Source: an uncultured Eubacterium sp. | Lineage (GTDB): Bacteria > Bacillota > Clostridia > Oscillospirales > Acutalibacteraceae | Direction of reading: 5' to 3' | NCBI GenBank assembly: GCA_902462495.1 | Contig: CABQCC010000012.1 | Location: forward strand, 1 to 22,544 | DNA: 22,544 bases | Shown here: positions 1 to 7,049 of the stretch, one piece after another | Position numbering within the stretch: the first letter of the stretch is position 1 | Layout of the letters: each line of letters begins with the position of its first letter | Translations under genes and position numbers: made by a program | The notes under the pieces: generated by a model | Database searches by the model: none | The model's input: only the letters and a program-made list of their open reading frames with translations | Told to the model about the DNA's origin: nothing

Positions 1-20
1 GATCTTGTACAATAGCGACT

Positions 21-2249
21 CTAAAAAGTCAACAAATCATCGTTATCATCACTCTCAATAAAATATTTGAGAGCGCTGAAACGGCGTGATTTTTTATCGT
101 TATCAACCATCTGTTTTATGCCCTGCTCATTTCCGACAAGAACAAGCAATCTTTTTGCTCTTGTGAGTGCGGTGTAAAACAGATTTCTGTATGCAAGTTT
201 TTGCGGAACGGCAAGCACCGGCATAACAACTGCATTGAATTCACTGCCTTGTGATTTGTGCACCGTCATTGCATATGCAAGTTCAAGTTCCTTGACATTT
301 TCAACGCTGTACATAGCCTCTTTGTCATCATATCTGACATTAATAATGTCGTTCGCCTTGTCAATTCGGGTGAGAATTCCAATATCTCCGTTAAAAACTC
401 CCGTGCCGGTTTCACCGATTTTAAACCACGGAACATCGTAATTGTTTTTAATCTGCATAACACGGTCACCCTCACGCAAGGTGTAACCCTTATAGCGGAT
501 TTCCTGCTTTTCCTTTGACGGTGGATTAATTTTCGCCTGCAAAATCGCATTGATATTTTGCGTTCCGACTTCGCCCATTCTGCTTGGGCAAAGCACCTGA
601 ATATCACCCATCGGGTCAAAGCCGTACCCCGCAGGAAGTCGTGCGGTAACAAGGTCAAGAATTTTTTTCTGTGCGATATATTTAGAATTTTCTTTCAGCA
701 AGAAAAAGTCGCTTTCCGCCGAATTGTCAAACTCAGGCATTTCGCCTTTAACAACTCGGTGAGCATTTGTAACAATTCTGCTTTTCATAGCCTGACGGAA
801 CACCTTGTCAAGGGTTACCACAGGCAACGCTCCGCTGTCAATCATATCACGGAGCACATTTCCTGCACCGACAGGCGGAAGCTGGTCTTGGTCACCAACC
901 ATAATCAATCGGCAATGAAGCGGCAAAGCGTCGAGCAAGGCCGAAAAAAGTGTGACATCCACCATTGACAGCTCATCAACGATTACAGCATCATAATCAA
1001 GCGGATTTTTCAAATCGTGAACGAAACTCTGCGTATTTTCGCCCTCTTTATACTCAACCTCAAGCAAGCGGTGAATGGTTTTTGCCTCACTTCCCGTGAG
1101 TTCCTCCATTCGCTGTACCGCCCTCCCTGTCGGAGCGGCAAGCGCAACCTTGAGATTTCGATTTTTCATAAGTTGAATTATACCTTTGACCGTGGTGGTT
1201 TTACCTGTACCCGGACCGCCCGTAAGTATAAGCAACCCCTTAGAAACCGCATATTCAATAGCCGTTCTCTGTTTGTCGTCAAATTTGATTTTACTGCTTT
1301 CCTCAAAGGCGTAAATCTCGCTCTGGTGAATTTCGTTCTCCCTCGGAGGAAATTCAACCATAATTTTAATACGGTCGGCAACGCCTCTTTCAGCGTGGTA
1401 AATTTCAGGCAGAAAGAGAAAATCTCTGTCGTAAACTTTTCGCTGAATTATCGCCTTAGATTCAATCGCATTGTCAATGGCGATTTCAACTGCGTCATCA
1501 TCACAAAGCAACAGTTCTTTTGCAGGTTCAATAATTTTATCTCGTGGAATACAAGTGTGGCCGTTGCCCAAATTATGATGCAAAATATAGCAAATTCCTG
1601 CCTGAGCACGATAGGTAAACGGCGGTCGTTCCTGCAAATTATCCGCAATTTGTTCCGCTTTGTCAAAGGTTATGCCCGTTTCCGCACCGATAAGAGCATA
1701 GGGATTTGTCGTGATAAAATCCATAGCCTCGGCTTTGAGCAAATTATAAGTTTTGATTGCTTCATTTTGCGAAAGTCCCAAATTGGTAAGTCCCATCAAA
1801 GTTTCTCTCGCAGAAAACTGCGACTTAAAGTTTTTGCACATTTCACGGGCTTTTGCACTTGAAATACCTTTGATTGTCGCAAGTCGGGCAGGGTCGTTTT
1901 CAAGAACATCAAAGGTTTGAGTGCCGAAATTTTCAACAATTTTTGTTGCTGTTGCAGGGCCGATACCTCTGACAATGCCCGACGAAAGATATTTCAAAAT
2001 CCCGCCTACATCCGCAGGCAAAGTTTGAACGGCGGTTTCTGCCTTGAACTGTCTGCCAAAAGACGGATGAAAACTCCACACGCCTCTGCATTCAATTTCA
2101 GCTCCGACAGCAAGTTCACCTACAGTACCTACAACTGTTACACCCTCCTCGCCTGTGTTCACTTCGGCAACACAGAAGCCTGTGGTATCATTGTAAAACG
2201 AAATATCCTCGACCGTTCCTATTAAAATGTCCTGAACTTCATTTTCCAT
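21..2249 (-). CDS. recD2: RecD2-type superfamily 1B DNA helicase
   Basis: This 742-residue protein is a 5'-3' DNA helicase of the RecD2 group, the stand-alone RecD found in bacteria without RecBCD. It is a cytoplasmic ATPase linked to DNA repair and replication-fork processing. An N-terminal OB-like region (about 1-75) precedes helix-hairpin-helix segments (about 85-145), the extension that separates RecD2 from RecBCD RecD. Helicase motifs follow in order: Walker A GGPGTGKTT (344-352), AAPTGRA (371-377), Walker B VDELSMVD (424-431), GDQDQLPPVGAG (452-463), VFRQ (483-486), NGDIG (620-624), and AMTVHKSQGSEF plus YTALTRAK (660-699). Length is normal for the family. The ATG is preceded by GAGGTG with a 5-nt gap (2255-2260). 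The gene has its own promoter after the tuf terminator. It ends with TAG 20 bp from the window edge. Family assignment is very secure; the exact repair role is known from the family only. Confidence 0.97.
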   Translation of the reverse strand: MENEVQDILIGTVEDISFYNDTTGFCVAEVNTGEEGVTVVGTVGELAVGAEIECRGVWSFHPSFGRQFKAETAVQTLPADVGGILKYLSSGIVRGIGPATATKIVENFGTQTFDVLENDPARLATIKGISSAKAREMCKNFKSQFSARETLMGLTNLGLSQNEAIKTYNLLKAEAMDFITTNPYALIGAETGITFDKAEQIADNLQERPPFTYRAQAGICYILHHNLGNGHTCIPRDKIIEPAKELLLCDDDAVEIAIDNAIESKAIIQRKVYDRDFLFLPEIYHAERGVADRIKIMVEFPPRENEIHQSEIYAFEESSKIKFDDKQRTAIEYAVSKGLLILTGGPGTGKTTTVKGIIQLMKNRNLKVALAAPTGRAVQRMEELTGSEAKTIHRLLEVEYKEGENTQSFVHDLKNPLDYDAVIVDELSMVDVTLFSALLDALPLHCRLIMVGDQDQLPPVGAGNVLRDMIDSGALPVVTLDKVFRQAMKSRIVTNAHRVVKGEMPEFDNSAESDFFLLKENSKYIAQKKILDLVTARLPAGYGFDPMGDIQVLCPSRMGEVGTQNINAILQAKINPPSKEKQEIRYKGYTLREGDRVMQIKNNYDVPWFKIGETGTGVFNGDIGILTRIDKANDIINVRYDDKEAMYSVENVKELELAYAMTVHKSQGSEFNAVVMPVLAVPQKLAYRNLFYTALTRAKRLLVLVGNEQGIKQMVDNDKKSRRFSALKYFIESDDNDDLLTF

Positions 2250-2273
2250 ATCAGCACCTCAAAATCTGTATCT

Positions 2274-2302
2274 ATTATAACAACAAAAGGATATATAGGC
2301 AA
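2274..2302 (-). promoter_or_regulatory. Predicted sigma-A promoter for recD2
   Basis: On the minus strand a -35-like TTGCCT (2297-2302) lies 17 bp from a perfect TATAAT (2274-2279). The -10 is preceded by TGT, an extended -10 element. It sits between the tuf terminator and the recD2 start codon, about 25 bp from the ATG, so the predicted 5' leader is very short. The assignment rests on consensus match and position. Confidence 0.7.
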
Positions 2303-2321
2303 GCATATAGCAAACAAAATT

Positions 2322-2356
2322 ATAAAAGAAAAAGAGCAAAGCCGAAGCTTTGCTCT
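2322..2356 (-). terminator. Rho-independent terminator of the str operon, after tuf
   Basis: Minus-strand transcripts leaving tuf meet a perfect 10-bp stem (arms 2347-2356 and 2333-2342) closed by a TTCG tetraloop, followed by TTTTCTTTT. The stem begins 23 bp after the tuf stop codon. UUCG loops are exceptionally stable, so this is a strong intrinsic terminator separating tuf from recD2. Confidence 0.93.
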
Positions 2357-2379
2357 AATAGTGTTTAGTAAATCAGGGA

Positions 2380-3573
2380 TTACTCGTTGATCTTTGTAAC
2401 AACGCCTGAACCTACTGTTCTACCGCCTTCACGGATAGCGAAACGAAGACCTTCTTCGATAGCGATAGGAGTGATGAGTTCAACGTTCATATCAACGTTA
2501 TCGCCAGGCATACACATCTCAACACCTTCTGGAAGTGTGATAACACCTGTTACGTCAGTTGTTCTGAAGTAGAACTGTGGACGATAGTTGTTGAAGAATG
2601 GAGTATGACGGCCACCTTCGTCCTTTGAAAGAACGTAAACTTGACCTGTGAACTTTGTGTGTGGGTGAATAGAACCAGGAGCTGCAAGTACTTGACCTCT
2701 CTTGATGTCTGTTCTCTGAACACCACGAAGGAGACAACCGATGTTGTCACCAGCCTCAGCGTAGTCGAGGATCTTACGGAACATCTCGATACCTGTGCAA
2801 ACTGTTGACTTGATTTCGTCCTCAAGACCAACCATTTCTACTGTATCGTTTGTCTTAAGCTGACCTCTTTCAACTCTACCTGTTGCAACTGTACCACGAC
2901 CTGTGATTGTGAATACGTCTTCTACAGGCATAAGGAAAGGAAGGTCTGCCTTACGGTCAGGAGTTGGGATATAGTCATCAACTGCATCCATGAGTTCCTG
3001 AATGCAAGCGCAAGCCGGATCATCGTTTGATGTAGCCTCAAGAGCCTTAAGAGCTGAACCCTTAATGATTGGGCACTCATCGTCAAAGTCATACTCAGCA
3101 AGTGTTTCTCTGATTTCCATCTCTACGAGTTCAAGAAGTTCAGGGTCATCAACTTGGTCAGTCTTGTTCATGAATACAACGATTGCTGGAACGCCTACCT
3201 GACGAGCAAGAAGCAAGTGCTCCTTAGTCTGAGCCATAGGACCGTCTGTTGAAGCGATTACAAGGATAGCGCCGTCCATCTGAGCAGCACCTGTGATCAT
3301 GTTCTTAACATAGTCAGCGTGTCCCGGGCAGTCAACGTGAGCGTAGTGACGCTTTTCTGTTTCATACTCAACGTGAGCTGTGTTGATTGTGATACCACGT
3401 TCTCTCTCTTCCGGAGCCTTATCGATATCAGCATAGTCCTCAAACTTAGCGAAGCCCTTGTTTGCAAGATACTTTGTGATAGCAGCTGTAAGAGTTGTCT
3501 TACCGTGGTCAACGTGACCGATTGTACCAATGTTTACGTGTGGCTTGGTACGATTAAAATGTTCTTTTGCCAT
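2380..3573 (-). CDS. tuf: Translation elongation factor Tu
   Basis: EF-Tu (397 residues, full length) is the GTPase that delivers aminoacyl-tRNA to the ribosomal A site. The G-domain motifs are intact: GHVDHGKT (19-26), RGITI (59-63), DCPGH with the catalytic His85 (81-85), NKTD (136-139) and GSALK (172-176). The two beta-barrel domains follow to the C-terminal GSGVVTKINE. The ATG has a strong AGGGAGG site 8 nt upstream (3582-3588). It is the last gene of rpsL-rpsG-fusA-tuf, 86 bp after fusA. An extra promoter in that gap and a terminator just downstream fit the usual need for more EF-Tu than other str-operon products. Confidence 0.99.
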   Translation of the reverse strand: MAKEHFNRTKPHVNIGTIGHVDHGKTTLTAAITKYLANKGFAKFEDYADIDKAPEERERGITINTAHVEYETEKRHYAHVDCPGHADYVKNMITGAAQMDGAILVIASTDGPMAQTKEHLLLARQVGVPAIVVFMNKTDQVDDPELLELVEMEIRETLAEYDFDDECPIIKGSALKALEATSNDDPACACIQELMDAVDDYIPTPDRKADLPFLMPVEDVFTITGRGTVATGRVERGQLKTNDTVEMVGLEDEIKSTVCTGIEMFRKILDYAEAGDNIGCLLRGVQRTDIKRGQVLAAPGSIHPHTKFTGQVYVLSKDEGGRHTPFFNNYRPQFYFRTTDVTGVITLPEGVEMCMPGDNVDMNVELITPIAIEEGLRFAIREGGRTVGSGVVTKINE

Positions 3574-3617
3574 TGGAATTTCCTCCCTAAAAAATTTTTA
3601 AAAAATTTGTTACTAAT

Positions 3618-3646
3618 ATTCTACCAAAAAGGGTGGTAAATATCAA
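3618..3646 (-). promoter_or_regulatory. Predicted internal promoter for tuf
   Basis: In the 86-bp fusA-tuf gap the minus strand carries TTGATA (3641-3646), a 17-bp spacer and TAGAAT (3618-3623), with TGG before the -10 (extended -10). Each hexamer matches the sigma-A consensus at 5 of 6 positions. Initiation near 3611 would give a leader of about 38 nt containing the tuf ribosome site. A small inverted repeat (tacca/tggta) lies in the same stretch and probably just overlaps the promoter. Confidence 0.75.
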
Positions 3647-3659
3647 GTGTTTTTTTATA

Positions 3660-5768
3660 TTAGTCTTTCTTTGAGCGTTCGCTGATGATTGACTCAGAAA
3701 TTGACTTTGGAACTTGGTCGTAACCGTCAGGTTCCATAGTGTACTGTCCACGACCCTGTGTCTTTGAACGGAGGTCGTTTACATAACCGAACATCTCTGA
3801 AAGTGGTACTCTTGCATTGATTTGCTTTGCACCTGTTCTGTCTTCCATACCCTGAATCTGGCCACGGCGAGAGTTAAGGTCGCCGATAACATCGCCCATG
3901 TATTCCTCAGGAACGATAACAGTTACCTTCATCATAGGTTCAAGGATTACAGGATGAGCCTTCTTTGCAGCATCTTTGAATGCCATAGAACCGGCAATCT
4001 TAAATGCCATTTCAGAAGAGTCGACTTCATGGTAAGAACCATCATAAAGTTCAACACGAACATCAACAACAGGATAGCCTGCCAAGATACCGCTCTTCAT
4101 AGCAGCCTGGATACCTGCGTCAACTGCTGGGATGTATTCCTTAGGAATAGCACCGCCGACAATCTGATTGTCGAATTCATAGCCCTTACCTACGCCGTTT
4201 TCGTCGAGGTTAGGGAACATACGAATCTTACAGTGACCGTACTGACCGCTACCACCGGATTGCTTCTTATACTTAGTATCAGACATAGAGTCCTGAGTAA
4301 TTGTTTCTTTGTATGCAACCTGAGGTGCACCGACATTTGCCTCTACCTTAAATTCACGGAGCAAACGGTCAACGATGATTTCAAGGTGAAGTTCACCCAT
4401 ACCTGCGATGATGGTTTGTCCTGTTTCTTCATCGGTATAAGCCTTAAATGTAGGGTCTTCTTCTGCAAGTTTTGCAAGAGCAATACCCATCTTTTCCTGA
4501 CCTGCCTTAGTCTTTGGCTCAATAGCTACACGAATTACAGGGTCAGGGAAGTTCATTGACTCAAGAATAATTGGGTGGTTTTCATCACAAAGTGTGTCAC
4601 CTGTTGTTGTGTTCTTGAGACCAACTGCAGCAGCAATATCACCTGCATAACATACAGGAATATCCTCTCTGTGGTTTGCGTGCATCTGAAGAATTCTACC
4701 CATTCTTTCCTTGTTACCCTTTACAGAGTTGTAGCAAGGTGTACCTGCTTCAATTGTACCTGAGTAAACTCTGAAATAGCAAATCTTACCTACAAATGGG
4801 TCTGTTGCAATCTTAAATGCAAGAGCTGCAAACGGTTCGTCATCTGATGAGTGACGGAACTCTTCTTCTTCTGTTTCAGGGTTAACACCCTTGATTGATT
4901 CGATATCGGTTGGAGCCGGCATGTAATCAACGATAGCGTCGAGAAGTGGCTGAACGCCCATATCTCTGTAAGCTGTACCGCAGCAAACAGGAACCATCTC
5001 ACCTGCGATTGTGCACTTACGGATGTACTTCTTCATTGTGTCAACGCTGATTGCGTCTTCACCCTCTTCAAAATACTTCTCCATAAGTTCTTCGTCCTGC
5101 TCTGCGATGAACTCAACAAGTTTAGTTCTGTACTCAGCAGCCTTTTCCTGAAGTTCAGGACGAATTTCTCTTTCCTCGAATACAGTACCCATATTCTTTG
5201 CAGGGTCAATGTATACGATTTCTTTGTTATTAATAAGGTCAACAATACCTTCAAATGTGTCCTCGCTGCCGATAGGAAGCTGGATTGGAAGTGCGTTACA
5301 TTTGAAACGCTCCAATACCATATTGAGAACATTGTAGAAATCCGCACCCATGATGTCCATCTTGTTTACGAAAATCATACGAGGTACATTGTAATCATCA
5401 GCCTGACGCCATACGGTTTCAGACTGTGGCTCAACACCGCCCTTTGCACAAAGAACGGTAACCGAACCGTCAAGAACACGGAGTGAACGCTGTACTTCTA
5501 CTGTAAAGTCAACGTGACCCGGTGTATCGATGATATTAATTCTGTGGCCTTTCCAGAAGCATGTTGTAGCAGCAGAGGTAATTGTAATACCTCTTTCCTG
5601 CTCTTGCTCCATCCAGTCCATTGTAGCGCCACCCTCATGGGTTTCACCAATCTTGTGGTTGATACCGGTGTAGTAAAGAATACGCTCTGTTGTTGTAGTC
5701 TTACCGGCATCGATATGCGCCATAATACCAATATTTCTTGTTTCTTCAAGAGCAACTTTTCTTGGCAT
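3660..5768 (-). CDS. fusA: Translation elongation factor G
   Basis: EF-G (702 residues, full length) is the GTPase that drives translocation on the ribosome and, with RRF, subunit recycling. GTPase motifs are complete: AHIDAGKT (17-24), RGITI (59-63), DTPGHVDFT (81-89) and NKMD (135-138). Domains II-V follow, including the QSGGSGQYGH stretch of domain IV. The ATG has AGGAGG with a 5-nt spacer. The ribosome site sits in the 21-bp gap after rpsG, so the two are clearly co-transcribed. The AAGAAGGAT-rich C terminus and stop codon are intact. It is the main fusA by context in the str operon. Confidence 0.99.
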   Translation of the reverse strand: MPRKVALEETRNIGIMAHIDAGKTTTTERILYYTGINHKIGETHEGGATMDWMEQEQERGITITSAATTCFWKGHRINIIDTPGHVDFTVEVQRSLRVLDGSVTVLCAKGGVEPQSETVWRQADDYNVPRMIFVNKMDIMGADFYNVLNMVLERFKCNALPIQLPIGSEDTFEGIVDLINNKEIVYIDPAKNMGTVFEEREIRPELQEKAAEYRTKLVEFIAEQDEELMEKYFEEGEDAISVDTMKKYIRKCTIAGEMVPVCCGTAYRDMGVQPLLDAIVDYMPAPTDIESIKGVNPETEEEEFRHSSDDEPFAALAFKIATDPFVGKICYFRVYSGTIEAGTPCYNSVKGNKERMGRILQMHANHREDIPVCYAGDIAAAVGLKNTTTGDTLCDENHPIILESMNFPDPVIRVAIEPKTKAGQEKMGIALAKLAEEDPTFKAYTDEETGQTIIAGMGELHLEIIVDRLLREFKVEANVGAPQVAYKETITQDSMSDTKYKKQSGGSGQYGHCKIRMFPNLDENGVGKGYEFDNQIVGGAIPKEYIPAVDAGIQAAMKSGILAGYPVVDVRVELYDGSYHEVDSSEMAFKIAGSMAFKDAAKKAHPVILEPMMKVTVIVPEEYMGDVIGDLNSRRGQIQGMEDRTGAKQINARVPLSEMFGYVNDLRSKTQGRGQYTMEPDGYDQVPKSISESIISERSKKD

Positions 5769-5789
5769 AATATCCTCCTGTCCGGCTGA

Positions 5790-6260
5790 TTAGTATCTGA
5801 AATGAGCAAAAGCCTTGTTTGCTTCTGCCATCTTGTGTGTATCTTCACACTTCTTAACAGCACCGCCTGTTTTGTTTGCAGCGTCCATAAGCTCTGCTGC
5901 AAGGCGCTCCTTCATTGTTCTTTCACTTCTCTGACGAGCATAAAGTGTAATCCATCTAAGACCTAAAGTCTGTCTTCTTTCAGGACGAACCTCCAAAGGA
6001 ACTTGATATGTTGCACCGCCGACACGGCGAGCCTTAACTTCGAGAACCGGCATAACATTTTCCATTGCAGCTTCAAAAGTTTCCAATGGGTCGTTGCCTG
6101 TCTTTTCTTGGATGATGTCGAACGCACCGTAAACGATTTTCTGTGCGACACCCTTCTTTCCATCAAGCATGATGTTATTGATAAGTCTTGTTACAACCTT
6201 TGAGTTGTACATTGGATCTGGAAGTACATCACGCTTAGCGATCTGGCCTCTTCTTGGCAT
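5790..6260 (-). CDS. rpsG: 30S ribosomal protein S7
   Basis: S7 (156 residues, the typical length) binds the 3' major domain of 16S rRNA and nucleates assembly of the 30S head. The N terminus MPRRGQIAKRDVLPDP, the VGGATYQVPLEVRPERR segment and the C-terminal NKAFAHFRY are characteristic. A strong AAGGAGGG ribosome site (6269-6276) precedes the ATG. It lies between rpsL (131 bp upstream) and fusA (21 bp downstream). In E. coli S7 represses its operon by binding the rpsL-rpsG spacer; here that spacer also carries a hairpin, but a regulatory role is inference. Confidence 0.99.
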   Translation of the reverse strand: MPRRGQIAKRDVLPDPMYNSKVVTRLINNIMLDGKKGVAQKIVYGAFDIIQEKTGNDPLETFEAAMENVMPVLEVKARRVGGATYQVPLEVRPERRQTLGLRWITLYARQRSERTMKERLAAELMDAANKTGGAVKKCEDTHKMAEANKAFAHFRY

Positions 6261-6323
6261 CTTCGCTTCCCTCCTTCATTAAATTATAATATGAGTTCAT
6301 AGGTACTCGGTTTTTCCGTGGAG

Positions 6324-6365
6324 CCAACAATAAGCACTTTATATGAATAAATAAACTATTGTCGG
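6324..6365 (-). promoter_or_regulatory. Stem-loop in the rpsL-rpsG spacer
   Basis: In the 131-bp rpsL-rpsG gap, the minus-strand segment CCGACAATAG (6356-6365) can pair with CTTATTGTTGG (6324-6334) over about 9-10 bp including G-U pairs, with a loop of about 21 nt. There is no T-run after it, so it is not an intrinsic terminator. I see no convincing promoter: a TATAAT occurs near 6285 but lacks a -35 partner. It could be an RNA processing signal or a feedback site for a ribosomal protein. Confidence 0.4.
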
Positions 6366-6391
6366 GTTTCCTCGTTAATGTTTAGCTAAAA

Positions 6392-6811
6392 TTACTTCTT
6401 AGCCTTTGGCTTCTTTGCGCCGTACTTTGAACGGCTCTGCATTCTGCCTGTAACACCCTGTGTATCGAGTGTGCCGCGGATGATGTGGTAACGAACACCA
6501 GGTAAATCCTTAACACGGCCGCCACGAACCATAACAACAGAGTGCTCTTGAAGGTTATGACCTACACCTGGAATGTAAGCTGAAACTTCCATACCGTTTG
6601 TAAGACGAACTCTGGCAATCTTACGAAGAGCTGAGTTAGGCTTCTTAGGTGTTGCTGTCTTAACCGCTGTACAAACGCCACGCTTTTGTGGAGACGCATT
6701 GTTTGTCATAACATTTTTCTTTGTATTAAGACCCTTAATAAGAGCAGGAGTCTTTGACTTCTTCTCAAGTGACTTACGACCGGTCTTAACTAATTGGTTA
6801 AAGGTAGGCAA
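6392..6811 (-). CDS. rpsL: 30S ribosomal protein S12, TTG start
   Basis: S12 (139 residues) sits at the decoding centre of the 30S subunit and affects accuracy. The protein begins xPTFNQLVKTGRKS, contains TPKKPNSALRK and GGRVKDLPGVRYH (the two streptomycin-site lysine segments, both wild type) and ends in a basic KKPKAKK tail. The conserved PTFNQL start fixes initiation at TTG (6809-6811), with GAAAGGAG 9 nt upstream (6821-6828). An in-frame ATG at 6869-6871 would add 20 non-conserved residues lying inside the structured leader and has no ribosome site, so I reject it. First gene of the str operon, with a dedicated promoter inside the rpoC 3' end. Confidence 0.96.
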   Translation of the reverse strand: MPTFNQLVKTGRKSLEKKSKTPALIKGLNTKKNVMTNNASPQKRGVCTAVKTATPKKPNSALRKIARVRLTNGMEVSAYIPGVGHNLQEHSVVMVRGGRVKDLPGVRYHIIRGTLDTQGVTGRMQSRSKYGAKKPKAKK

Positions 6812-7016
6812 TAGTTTATTCTCCTTTCTGATTATTTGTGCACATACTGCAACGAATTGCAATATACACATTGCATACCTTATATATTATATAAGGTATC
6901 GGATGTACATATTGCACTATCTACCGAGGCATAATCTCTTATACCTCGATAGACGATTTTAACAAATTAAAGTGGTAAAACTTGGTAACATTGCACAAGT
7001 TCACCTGCACACAGAT
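6812..7016 (-). promoter_or_regulatory. Structured 5' leader of the rpsL operon
   Basis: About 205 nt separate the predicted start site (about 7014-7016) from the rpsL TTG codon. Minus-strand RNA can form: (a) a 10-bp stem with one bulge, arms 6996-7005 and 6974-6984; (b) a 14-bp stem, arms 6939-6952 and 6921-6934, with a GAGA (GNRA) loop and two G-U pairs; (c) a 25-bp near-perfect palindrome at 6875-6899; (d) a 6-bp stem 6858-6863/6870-6875 that competes with a TGCAA-TTCG-TTGCA stem at 6848-6861. Stem b is perfect only as minus-strand RNA, because its wobbles would be A-C mismatches on the other strand. No U-run follows any stem. This looks like a regulatory or stabilising leader; its ligand is unknown. 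Confidence 0.6.
6842..6995 (-). repeat. Four dispersed copies of a TGCARTRTGT decamer
   Basis: Within the rpsL leader the minus strand carries TGCAATGTTA (6986-6995), TGCAATATGT (6907-6916), TGCAATGTGT (6866-6875) and TGCAGTATGT (6842-6851). Three fit TGCARTRTGT exactly and the first matches 8 of 10 positions. All are in the same orientation and lie in or beside the predicted stems. The repeats are directly visible; any binding partner is unknown. Confidence 0.55.
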
Positions 7017-7020
7017 AAGT

Positions 7021-7049
7021 ATTATAACTTAGTTGTTGCTATTTGTCAA
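7021..7049 (-). promoter_or_regulatory. Perfect consensus sigma-A promoter for rpsL-rpsG-fusA
   Basis: The minus strand reads TTGACA (7044-7049), exactly 17 bp, then TATAAT (7021-7026). Both hexamers match the consensus at 6 of 6 positions. The -35 lies inside the last sense codons of rpoC (Leu-Thr-Asn) and the -10 begins just after the rpoC stop. The predicted start is about 7014-7016. This implies strong, rpoBC-independent expression of the str operon. Confidence 0.88.

Noticed and set aside
1017..1862. 281-codon open frame on the plus strand inside recD2
   Set aside because: It is antisense to helicase motifs, has no ribosome site, a Phe/Asn/Arg-rich composition typical of reverse-complement frames, and no recognisable domain.
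3822..4559. 245-codon open frame antisense to fusA
   Set aside because: Cys/Val/Thr-rich shadow of the highly biased fusA codons; no start signal or domain.
6285..6290. TATAAT as an internal promoter for rpsG
   Set aside because: No acceptable -35 hexamer occurs at 16-18 bp upstream.
6812..6871. ATG-started N-terminal extension of S12
   Set aside because: The 20 extra residues are not S12-like and lie in the structured leader; the TTG start has the ribosome site and the conserved PTFNQL.
6875..6899. Palindrome in the rpsL leader as an intrinsic terminator or attenuator
   Set aside because: The stem is AT-rich with almost no loop and no U-run follows on the transcribed strand.
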